A stretch of 64,000 bases of DNA from Adenophora triphylla var. japonica (lineage: Eukaryota; Streptophyta; Magnoliopsida; Asterales; Campanulaceae), in assembly GCA_022495995.1 (NCBI GenBank), contig JAFEMH010001482.1:186001-250000 (forward strand), read 5' to 3'. Position 1 is the first letter of the stretch; each line of letters begins with the position of its first letter. The translations under genes were made by a program, and so were the position numbers. The notes under the pieces are model-generated. The model saw nothing but the letters and a program-made list of their open reading frames with translations. It made no database searches and was not told the origin of the DNA. Positions 23,569 through 33,848 of the stretch are shown one piece after another.

Positions 23569-25314
23569 TGGGATTTTGAAACTGACGATTTTGACGGATT
23601 ATCTGAGACCTCTACACCGACACACTGCTGACCCGGTATTCTCACCCGATTCTTTCTCACTGCGGGAAAGGGATAGGAGAGGTTTAGACTCTGGGGTAGG
23701 TGTTTAGGTTGAAGGCTCAAGCTATATGCAAATTAGGAATCTTTCAGATTACTTAAAACTGTGTCTTTTATTAATTTCTATTTGGTTGGAAAAGGGGTTG
23801 CCCTTCTTTTTCACAACTACTCTAGATCTTGGATCAGTGGGTTCCGTCACTACGTCTATAAGCCCCTCGTATTCCACCTGTATTTCGACCTCCCAGGGTG
23901 GACAGCCCCAGGCGAGGGTCCTATAGGGCACGCGGATCCCACCGACCGAGAGAGAAGAACGCTCCTAACGGGCCTAGCGGGTCATAGGAACTTTTAACGC
24001 ACGAGCGATGCGGATTATAGTCAAGGCAATGCCAGAAAAGTCTCGTCTTTCAGCCTTAACGGAATTTAGGCAGAGTTTCGCTTGCGCGATTGACGTTTTG
24101 AATTTTTGGCATTGTCCAAGAAGATAATAGACATGGGTCGGGTGGTAAAAGTCGGATGACACAGTGTCACATTGAACTTCGTTGCATATGCTGTGCGTGA
24201 GTCAAAGTCAAAGTCAATGCCGGGTCAAGATCTTGCCAATTTTTCCTTGTCGAAATTTTGGCAGAGCTCCGCTTGCGCGAAAGATCTTTTGGATTTTTGG
24301 CACGGACTCGGGCTCGAATTTTACGTATCCCGTGTGGGTCATGGTCAAAGTTAATGCCGGTGTCAAGATTCTGCCAATTTTCCTCGGTGGAATTTTGGCA
24401 GAGTTTCGCTTGTGCGAAGGATCTCGACTTCCTTCATGGGCTAAGGTTTGACCTTTACGGGGGTATGCAACTGGGCTATATGACACGGACTAGACCAAAA
24501 AACAATCAAAAGTCACGGTTTTGAAATGTGTGACACGGACTGTGCATTGGTCGACACTGGCTGCCATGGGGAGTTTGGGATGATTCCGTGCGCGCCCGGG
24601 AGCATCGTAATACTGTCCGTGACTGCAACTGAACAACCACCCCGGGTTAAAGGGACGTGCATACAAAGTGTACAGGATATATAAGGTGCGCGTAGTGTGC
24701 GGCCTCCTAAAAATATTCCTTTTTGAGTTAAAACAGAAATTTTCAGAAATGTGTTTTAAAGGAATGATTTTCGGGATGGGGGAAATGCAACAAATAAGCA
24801 CGTAAATTTTCTGGGAGCCCCGGTCAGTCTTGGAACTGAATAGCCCCAAGCTGCCAAGGCTGCCAGATTAATCTCAGATTTTTGTCCTGGTGAAATTGCT
24901 AATGAAGCCGCCCGGCTAAGATCCTGGGAGGATTAAGCCGTACGGCTGCATCAATCAATTTTCCAGGTTCCAATTTCTTTCATCTGCAGGCTGTTTCCCT
25001 GGACATTTTGGCACCTTTTCAGCTCCAGAAAGCTTCCTGTTCAGTATTCAGAATATGCACAATCCCAAAAACCAAAATGCATGCAAAACATGAGAAAGAA
25101 AGCAAGCACGAAAATTTGGATCCGCGGCGGAAGGCTAACCCACCCAAAAGCTTTTCTTTTTTTTCGAAAAGAGATACCGGTACGTGGTTTTGTTAGACCA
25201 TAGTTTATCCCAGATTCGTGTTAGGAGGCGATAACGGGAAGCTTAATGGTTTCCACCTATATACCGAGTATCATTTTTTTTTATTTTAAAAATGAAAGCT
25301 TTTTTCTTTGGTTA
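23569..25314 (-). other. E2 untranslated leader
   Basis: Contains conserved block A (23745-23935) and block B (24640-24700). Imperfect repeats of about 170 bp (24040-24430) share TTTTGGCAGAGTTTCGCTTG-like phrases. Two palindromes, AGCCGCCCGGCT (24906-24917) and AGCCGTACGGCT (24936-24947), are of the E2 type. No gene. Confidence 0.65.
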
Positions 25315-25333
25315 GTCCCCAGCGGAGTTGCCA
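25315..25333 (-). other. E2 primer-binding site
   Basis: Minus strand TGGCAACTCCGCTGGGGAC, three bases inside the 5' LTR. It differs from the E1 site by one A for G at position 5 and one C for T. Confidence 0.75.
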
Positions 25334-25336
25334 AAC

Positions 25337-27001
25337 TGTGAATGTGGTGCCCAAGATCACGGCTCTCTTTTTTTATTTTTATTTTTGAAACCGCTTTCTC
25401 GTGTATGGGGATCACCGCCTAACATCAGTTTGGAAACATCCGGTTTAAATTGAAAAATGGAGTCGCCACGCCATTTTGATTTTCTCAAAACTTTGAAAAA
25501 AAGGATTTGGGTCCGGAGGTTAAGTTACCCTTTAGGAAGAACGGATCGTCGTTAACCTAAAGAGCCTTGCCGAAACAAGTCTTCCAAGATCCGATTTTCA
25601 TGCTTGCCTTTGTGTTTTCGTGTGTGGGATGTGTGTTTTGAAAAGGTGGGAATGTACCAAGTTATCTTTCGGGCGTATAAACCATGAGTTGGTTATCGCT
25701 CGGGATTCCTTGGATTTTATGTGTTAGGGACTTTGGTCCCGTTCTCATATTGGACTTATGATCATCATGATGAGACCTTGGGTCACATGTGATCGGAATA
25801 GGGACACCATTTTTATAGTCCAAGAATGAGACTCTTTAGAAAGGAATGACCTTTGCCTATCAATCCTACATCTTGAGACGATTGGAGCTCTTTCGAGACA
25901 TTTATGCTCGTCTCAAGTGATGATCAGAGATGTAGGGCTCAAGTTCATCCTTTTCTAAAGGAGAATCCGTCTATGGCATCTTTAAGTGGAGGAAATGATG
26001 TAAAGATAGGACCTTTACACCATTACGCTCCAAGAGATGCTCCAAGTACCAAAGGGGACTAAGGGAGGGGTATAAAGATTGGATCTTTATACTCATCCTA
26101 TGCCTTTTTGTGCCTTATGAAGGTCACTAGGCAATCCTCGGAGAGAGATCCAACCATGAGGGACATGGGGAATGCATTTTAAGCTAAAGATGACATTTTT
26201 AATAAAAAAGATGACATTTTTATATGCAAAGGATGCTACTTTATATGCAAAGATGATATTTTTAGATGCAAAGGATGCTATTTTCAGTTCACCATGTGAG
26301 AGATTTACCCTAGAACAAGCCTTTTGAGGTCTTATTGTTCATCCTTGGGTTGGATCTTTCATGGATCCTATGTGATAGGGGAATGGGGGTATATATGATT
26401 TACATGACTAAAGATGTGATCTTTAATGACAATATATCAAATACCAAGCAAGTAAATAGTAATATATAAAGCAAGGAGCAATATGACAAGTAATGACAAG
26501 TATATTTCAAGAAAAAGGGAAGGAGAGGTTACCAATGGTGGTGTCCCTCTATCTCCTTGGAGTTTGCCTAGGGAAGGACCAACTTTGGAAGGGTTTTGGA
26601 GAGGGGGGAGGTGGTTTTAGTTGCTCTCAGCTCTCTGGAAATTCGTGTAGGAATTTTGGCAGAGTAACAATGCTAAAAACTGTATATTAAAATGAATAGA
26701 GGAGGCCTCTATTTATAGGCAGTCTGGTGATGGCTAATGAAGCCGTGCGGCTGTAACCCCAAGGCTAATGAGGCCGTTCGGTCTTATCCAGTGGTGACTC
26801 AGCTTATTTCTAGAACCATGCAAGGTGGCCTTCTAGAAGGGCTTTTCCAGTGAAGGACTACATGGAATTTTAATTCCTAGCAAGTACTTTGCCCCTCGAA
26901 AGGTTTGGAAAAGTTTCCAAATTGCCCCTGGACTTTAGGAAAGTTCGGAAAATTGCCGGGAAACTTAACCGGAAGGCGTGAGCCAGATTTGGGTACTTAC
27001 A
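25337..27001 (-). repeat. E2 5' LTR
   Basis: 1665 bp, the partner of 9473-11133. TATA on the minus strand at 26709-26717. AGCCGTGCGGCT is at 26741-26752 and AGGCCGTTCGGTCT at 26771-26784, both upstream of the TATA. The hairpin CTTGCCGAAACAAG (25565-25578) has one weakened pair. A PBS-like copy lies at 25457-25467. Confidence 0.93.
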
Positions 27002-27006
27002 GAAAG

Positions 27007-28083
27007 ATGCATGTAGAAGCTTTGTTTTGATTTGTAAATATGATGCAAAAATGCACACAAATGATAGAATGCACAAATTTTTATGATTACGTTCTGATAC
27101 ATGTGATGTGCTTACCTGCAGGTTCTGCGGACCAAGGGGTCCCCTGACATGATTGCCACTATCTGGGACATTCTCCCTGGCTCTGCAGACATCCCTGATA
27201 GTCCCAAAGGCCTAATTCACACTGCGGGCCTCGGTCCTTTTTTCATATATGTGGGTGAGATTAGGGATACGCCTAGGAGCGTTGAGCTGGTGAAGGCCTT
27301 CAGACAATACTGATGGGACACCACCCACACATTCAATCTTTCTTGGGGGGAGTCCACCATCACCCCATATGACTTTACTGCTGTCACATGGATGCAGTTT
27401 ACTGGCAGGCCTATTTTTTTTTAGGATCCCGGGGTCTTGAGCCCAGCTGGGATCAGGGATTTGTCTGGCTTGACCCTTCCCCTGAAGGGTAAAGGGGTTC
27501 CTCTGGGGGACTTGCACGCGACATTGATGCAGTAGTGCTACTTTTACTCTCGGGGTGAGGTTGCGGTTACAGCTGAGCAGCTTGCTAGAGCATTTGCCTG
27601 GGCCGGTCTTTCTGATACTTTATTCTGAAATGCCTCTACCACGGCATTGACCCTTTTGCTGGAGCCTCTTCGATATTGGAGCCAGGTCTCTACCTTTTCA
27701 TGGGGTGAGGCTGGTTAGGCTCAGATATACCGAGCTTTGGATGAGGTGAGTAGAGGTACAGTGACCTCTCTTGATTGCTATCAGACAGTCCTTGAGGTAC
27801 GCTCCTTTATCATTCACATGTTGACTACTGCACCGTATTTTCTGTCATCAATCTATTATTGCCTCTATATACTAAAAGCTTCTTGTCTTCTTATTTCAGG
27901 TGTGGGCCTACGAGGTCTTTGGCTGCTATGCCTGGACTGTAGCTGATGAGATTGCCCTAGATTTGTTTCCTGCCCTCCGCAGGTGGACTTTTAAGGCTAG
28001 GAAGAGCAAGAAGGTGGACGGGGTGAAGCCCAGGAGGACTGCCTGTTACGGCGACACCATGGTTGCTCTGAGGGGTACCCCTG
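27007..28083 (+). pseudogene. E4 PMD gene, end of intron 1, exon 2 and first part of exon 3
   Basis: Intron end with acceptor CTGCAG at 27121. Exon 2 is 27122-27796 (225 codons, donor GTACGC). Intron 2 is 27797-27899 (acceptor TTTCAG). Exon 3 starts at 27900 and stops where E3 inserted. Exon 2 has WDTTHTFNLSWGESTITP, the PMD signature. Stops lie at 27311 (TGA), 27422 (TAG), 27533 (TAG), 27626 (TGA) and 27716 (TAG), all compatible with C-to-T changes. Exon 3 begins with VWAYEVFGCYAW, matching VWFCEVIGFFPW in E2 and VWFYEIFQCFPC in E3. This is the most decayed of the three PMD genes, as expected for the oldest element. Confidence 0.75.
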
Positions 28084-29566
28084 TGTAAGTACCCCAATCT
28101 GGATCACCCTCTTTCGAGTACACAGGAAACACCGCAGACTCACAAACGCAGTCTCGAAGACCTTTGACACTCAAAACCCTCAAAAACCCCAAGCCAAACC
28201 AAGGGAGCAACCTTTCTGGGAAAAAAAGGGATAAAAGGACCTCTTGGGAATTTTCAGAAAATTAGAAAAGCAAATAAGGTCCGTACGGACCTCTTTGTTT
28301 TAATAATTACTGAATCCCCTTAAAGTCCACAATATTCCCTCAAATCTCGGGGAACATCATTACTGGAATGTATGGTTGGTCCGTACGGACCTCTTTGCAT
28401 GCCTAGTTGGTCCGTACGGACCTCTTTGCAAAGGAGACATCATCATTCCAGAATATTCTCAATTATCACAGATTCCCTCAAATCGAGGAAAACCAAAAAA
28501 TAGATTACCTAGAAGGTCCGTACGGACCTTCTTGCGCTTTCGGCACTATAAATAGAGGGCTCCCCCTCCCTCATTTTCACACAATTCCCTCTTCTCTCCT
28601 CTCCCCCAGCCTTCAAAGCTCCTCTAAGACCCTTCGGGGCACTCCCGCCCCTTTCGGATCCTTCCGAGGCCTTCCGAGCCCCCTCGCGGTGCTCCGGCCT
28701 CCCGAGCGCTCCCGCGATGCTCCCCGCTGTCCCGAGGCACTCTCGAGGTACTCGAGGCCCCTCGTGGTACTCCGAGGCCTTGCCGGGTCTTTCACGAGGC
28801 GTCCCGGCTCTTTCCGAGTCAAACCGGCGATCCAAAACCACGCCGAACCTCTGCCCGAATCCAACCAACGATTCCAACGCACGCCGAAACTCTGCCCGAA
28901 TCCAACCAACGATTCCAACGCACGCCGAACCTCTGCCCGAGTGATCCCCGCGATCCCAACGCACGCCGAAACTCTGTCCGCAGACAACCAGCCCCCTTTT
29001 CCGAAGCAATCCCGGTCCGTACCGGAACACTATTCCGTCCTCAAACACTATTCCCCTGCGGAAGACAGACACGAACCAACATTGGTAAGGCTTCCTTCCT
29101 ATACTATTTCAATACATTTCAATAAAGCAGTGTACAATGTAGACATCCGACACAACATGCATTTTTAAAAGCACATACACACACACAACAGTTAAAGAAT
29201 ATTAGGGGTATTCGAAAGTCTCGTTTTACGAGGCGACTCGGGTGAGCTCTAAGATTCTAATATTCTCTTCCCGAGGAGTCATCTGACCTCCGAACTCAAA
29301 ATCTCATCACACAACAAAAAAAATAGTTTATTTTTAAACTGATGCCCTTTTTCAATGTTTTGGGCTTAATAAAAATGGCGTGGCGACTCTACAAGCAAAA
29401 ATACGGCGAGACACCTCCCAACTAACGCGAACAGTGGAATAAGCCAGATGCCGGGGCGCGAACGCGCTGCCTCTCAGATCCGGGCGACATTCCCGAACGC
29501 GACGCAAACGAAAATGCGAGATGCACGGGGCCCCTCCGCGCGCGAGCCGGATCCCCTGTAATTTCG
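28084..29566 (+). repeat. E3 5' LTR
   Basis: 1483 bp, TGTAAGTACC to TAATTTCG (the partner ends TTTCA). Downstream of the TATA it has three to four imperfect repeats of about 41 bp (28835-28985). It also has the hairpin CTCGTTTTACGAG (29220-29232) and a PBS-like TGGCGACTCTAC (29381-29392). A 253-residue ORF at 28407-29168 spans the TATA box and a repeat array and is not accepted as a gene. Confidence 0.92.
28278..28554 (+). promoter_or_regulatory. E3 5' LTR promoter: four palindromes and TATA
   Basis: The perfect 14-bp palindrome GGTCCGTACGGACC occurs at 28278, 28378, 28409 and 28515. The first three are followed by CTCTTTG, the fourth by TTCTTGC. TATAAATA is at 28547-28554, 19 bp after the last copy. 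The 3' LTR repeats the set. Confidence 0.75.
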
Positions 29567-29568
29567 CT

Positions 29569-29585
29569 TGGCGACTGGCTGGGAC
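29569..29585 (+). other. E3 primer-binding site
   Basis: TGGCGACTGGCTGGGAC, two bases after the LTR. It shares TGGCGACT with E1 and then differs, so the primer match is shorter or mutated. Confidence 0.65.
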
Positions 29586-30872
29586 ATTTTGTTTTAAAAA
29601 CTTTTAAACAAAACAAAAGATTTTTAAAACAATAATGAGGGTCAAACTTTCATTTTACCCCTTTCTTTAACTGTTGTGTGTGTGCATGCGCTTTACTTTT
29701 TTATTTTTACAAAAAAAATAAAAATACAAAAAAAAATGCATCAATATACATTTGTGCATACATTTGAAATTCTGCAAAACTTCTGTTTTACTCAGAAAAG
29801 GAATTTTAGAGACCGCACACTACACGCACTGCTGCCTCGGTTACACCACACACTACTCACACTGCTGCCTCGGTTACACCGCACGCTACGCGCACCGCCG
29901 CCTGGATACACCGCACACTACAACCCTTAACCCGGGGTGGTCTCGCTGCAGTTCGTTTGGCCTTCCTACGCCTCTGACGCGCACGGGATCATTCCAAACA
30001 TCCCATCCTAGCCAAGCGTCAACCCCGCACGTTTGAGTCTTGAGTCACACTCGTCCGTACTCGCTGGTTTTTACCTAGGCCGTGTCATACAAGCTCGATA
30101 CATATACCATGCCGGCCATTTTTCGAGTCGAAGCTCGGAACTCAAGATCCCTTGCGCAAGCAAAGCGATGAAAGGTCATGCTAAAATCTTGACCCGATCT
30201 TGATTTTCCGAAGCTACACCTGCACGATGTTCCGTCCCGATATACATCCATGCTCACATGACACCATGTCATCAAGCCTTTAATACGTCGCCCATGACGA
30301 TACGACCCACCAACGCCTAACGTCACGCATCCCTTACGCAAGCAAGGTAAAGAGAGGTCATGCCGAACTCTTGACCCGATCTTGACTCAAAGTGCCGGCT
30401 CGGCTACTATTCACATGGCTAACGCATTAAAACGAACATGACAGCTCGGTCCTTAGGTTCGATTTTTCTTTTAGGCCGGTGGAAACCGCTTGCCCTATAG
30501 GACCTCGCCCGGGCCGCTCCACCCCGGGATGTCGAAATACAGTGCAAAACGAGGGGCTTATAGCCGCACGTATGGTCTCCATCGACCCAGATCTAGCATA
30601 GTTGCGAAAAAGAAGAGCAATCTTTTACAACCTACCTAGGACTCTGAGAAAACACGTTTTAAGTAAATTAAAACAAAAAAAAAAACAACGGAAACCGCAT
30701 GTCACGTGAGCTTTCCCCTTTATCCAAAAAGGCCTTCCCGTGTCTAAACCTTGCCCGTCACCCTCCAACAACCGTAGAGTGATCGAGAGAACCCGGAACC
30801 CGTCTCCCGTGTCAAAGCCGCAAGGTCCAACATCCTTCCCACCGCAGCCACCAGGGCACCCATCGCCTCCCC
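29586..30872 (+). other. E3 untranslated leader
   Basis: Block B at 29816-29938 is expanded into three or four units of a CGCACACTAC-type phrase and ends CTTAACCCGGGG. Phrases of the type CTTGACCCGATCTTGA recur at about 30190 and 30370. Block A is 30486-30670 (TGCCCTATAGGACCTCGCC, GAGGGGCTTATAG, GCGAAAAAGAAGAGCAAT). No gene. Confidence 0.65.
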
Positions 30873-31685
30873 ATGGCCAAGTCGCTGGATAACAACGAGG
30901 AAAATGGGACCTTACCCCGAGAAATTTCCCAACCTTGGAAGAAGTTTGGCAGTGTCCTCATGACTATTGAGAAACGCCAAGGTGAACAACAAGCTCGGAT
31001 TGAAGGCGCCATGCACCACTTCGGGACATTAGCCACCCAACTACCTCGGGGCTTCCAAAGTCATGCCCGCTCCTGTAGCTTCTAACCTCTCTCATTGCCT
31101 CCCAGAGGTCAACCTGTTGCCCTCATACGAGCCATGCAGTTACGACATAAAGCCACAAGACCCCCCGAGGGAAGACATGCCCATTCAGCATCCCAAGGTA
31201 CCGATACCACCGCCGAACAACGAACACATCTGGTGGGACGACTGCGATTACACTGCTTGCCTGGAAATGGAATTCCAAGATGAAATGAACGAGGGCCGCC
31301 CTCGAAGAAAGAAGAAACCCTCTTCTCAACAAAAACTGAAGAAGAGATACGAATTCGGTGACCCCACGGTCGGAACCCTCGAAGAACCATCAGGAAAATT
31401 TGACTACTACGTCATCTACTCCAGCAAATCTCCTCAAATCTAGCTCGCACAAGGCCACGACAATGTCTCGCTCCATGATCACCGGGACGAGCTCCGCACC
31501 GCCACCGACGGCCCGAAGGTCCAGATACCTCAACCCCGTCTTGGGAAGATCTCAAAGCCACCGTGGATGTTTCCACAAAAGCTATGACGGTGAACGAATT
31601 GAAATGCGCAGCCGGCCCTACGCCAACCAAGGCCCTCCCATTACGTAGATAGGAGAGACAAGCAAAGCAAGAAAGCCGTAGGTGA
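30873..31685 (+). pseudogene. E3 gag remnant
   Basis: Two frames: 30873-31085 (with GAMHHFGTLATQLPRG), then 31063-31443 (WWDDCDYTACLEMEFQ, then RRKKKPSSQQKLKKRYE and GTLEEPSGKFDYYV), with a stop at 31441-31443 and further broken sequence up to 31685. The motif order matches E2. A frame change occurs near 31060. No capsid core or CCHC knuckle is visible. It probably once continued into the protease ORF that follows. Confidence 0.55.
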
Positions 31686-33842
31686 ATGTACCGACACGTT
31701 CCGGCCAAATCCCGACGAATCCTCCACGGCGTGCATAAAAGGCCAGCCATACCCGAGCCACGAGTTGAAAAGGGGCCCTACGCCAAAGAAGCCGAAACCC
31801 CGGACCCGAAGGCCGAAGATCCTATCTTAGCTCACCAAGCGTACTCAGCTAACATCTCCCTCTGGTCCCTACTCACTTCATCCTACCCACACAAGCTCAA
31901 GTTGGAAGAAAGCCTGTCCCAGACCATGGTTCCCATCACGGTGACACCTGATGAAGCGGTTCAGATGATCGGCAACGTTAATTACAGCAACATCATCACC
32001 TTCACGGAGATCGACCTCCCAAAATTTGGGGCTGACCACAATGAGCCTCTCTACATAACAGTTCAACTGGACGAGCGCCGTCTCCCTCGAGTCTTGGTAG
32101 ATGGGGGATCATCCATGAACGTCCTTCCATCCAAAATAACGGATCTGCTAGGGATCAAAGCAACTGATCTCGAAGCCCTCAACTCAGCAATCAAGGCATA
32201 CGACTCAACGTCTCGCCCAGTCTTGGGAATAGCCACCTTGAACCTGTGGTTCGGAAAACAAATGGTCCCGACCGACTTCCAAGTCATCGACATCCCGATC
32301 ACATTCACTGCCGTCTTGGGACGCCCTTGGCTACACCAGATCAATGAGGTGGCATCCACGCTCCATCAATGTGTAAAGTTCGTCCAAGGAACAGATCTAA
32401 CCATCATCTACGGTGATAGCGTAGTCACCGAAAGGACCGACACAAACGGCGTCCCGGTCTTAGAGATCAAACACGACGATGATGGCATGATACTAACAGG
32501 GTTCACCATCGAAAGCCCAAAGGCCCAGGTATGCCACATAGACCTGCCTTTGATTTGGGACAAGATCCCTCCCCCGATGAAAATGATGAAGCACATGAAC
32601 TACATCCCGGGGCTGAGTTTGGGAAAACGCCATCAGGGTACCCAACAAATCATCAATATTAAAGAGCAGAATACCCTCCATGGCTTGGGATACATTCCTA
32701 CTCCCGAACACATTGTGGAAGACAAACGAGCTGCGTGGAAACGCTCCGCAGATAACAAAAGAGGCTTGCACACAATCTCCGAGCTCCGCCCTTACAGCTT
32801 CGACATGACCAAGTACTTCACAAAGAAGGCCGGCAGTTTGAATGAAGACACAGAAAAGGGGACAAAGTCGATCAATGCCAAACAAAGTTGGCCGATAACT
32901 GTGGACAAGCTCCAACAGAACATTGCAAGATTCAGAGGCCTCAAGGCAAATCCCATCCGAAGAGCATTTCTCGACACACCGCCTCTACCGGGACCCACAA
33001 CCACCACTATTCACGATGAATTTTGGTTCGGAAAAATTCCCTCTTTGGCAGAAGAACTCGAAAAACTCTCTGTCAATGCCCCTGCCTTCAACAAGTTGGA
33101 TGAATCTGCATTCGAGTTAGCAATGCCCAAGACAAGAGCAAAAGACTCCGCAGACGATGCTTGGAACGAGCCACTACTCCACCTGCTCTTCAATGAAGAA
33201 ATCGAGATGCCAGACCTGATCGATTTTGTTTCTGATAACTCTATGATAGCCATGATCGGGAACGGTGACACAAAGCCTTTCAAACCCCGCCTCCTATCAA
33301 GCTCATTACCACTCAATAACTGGGCCACCTTCACCGGACCCACCGCCAGCAAGAAGGACATGATCGAACAACTTGGTCTGACCCCTCGAGTCCTAGAGTC
33401 CAGTGTCAAAATCCATCCCGAGTCCATTATCTTTGAATTTGAGTCTCTCGAGTCATCTGATGGCCTCACGCCAGAAGATTACAAACTCATTGCCAATAAT
33501 GTATTCCCATATGCTCTTAATGAATGCTTCGATCTTTCCGAGTATCCTCTCATTGCATCTTTAACAACTGATAAATTAACTAACACACAAACAGTTAATA
33601 ACGATTCACTTGATAAAGAAGCAGACACATTAAATGAACAATACATTAAGCACATCTTTAAGCATGTTGTCAAACGAGAGAAAAACCGGGCCCAAGCTGC
33701 CGAGGAGGTTTTAACCAAAGTGAATTTGGGAACTGCTGAAGAGCCAAAAGAGACGCAAATCGGAAGTTTCTTCACCGGTACAGAGCAAGACGCATTGACT
33801 GCACTGCTCAAAGAGTTCGTGGACGTGTTCGCTTGGTCTTAA
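31686..33842 (+). pseudogene. E3 protease and linker up to RT
   Basis: A 718-codon frame. An aspartic protease core is at residues 136-148 (RVLVDGGSSMNVL; Asp139 within D-G-G), followed by the flap and C-terminal part with FTAVLGRPWLHQ. A long linker of about 400 residues leads into the RT approach (EFVDVFAWS). It ends at a TAA at 33840-33842; the same frame continues directly as the next feature, so this is one nonsense codon inside a single ancestral frame. The protease would cut the polyprotein. The listed ATG is not necessarily the true start, since gag should be fused upstream. Confidence 0.88.
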
Positions 33843-33848
33843 CGAGAC

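Larger units (their letters stand above)
9473..27001 (-). mobile_element. E2: complete Tat-lineage element, 17.5 kb
   Basis: Two LTRs (9473-11133 and 25337-27001) flank a PBS (25315-25333), a leader, a short gag, pol without protease, two plus-strand antisense genes, minisatellites and a polypurine tract (11134-11143). The 5-bp target GAAAG is identical on both sides. The LTRs are near-identical by eye with scattered substitutions, while coding regions carry many stops. It was probably mobilised by enzymes from other copies. It lies in intron 1 of the E4 PMD gene. Confidence 0.93.

Noticed and set aside
28407..29168. 253-residue ORF in the E3 5' LTR (partner near 55938-56629)
   Set aside because: It spans the TATA box and a 41-bp repeat array, and the frame is broken in the partner LTR. 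GC-rich LTR sequence rather than a gene.
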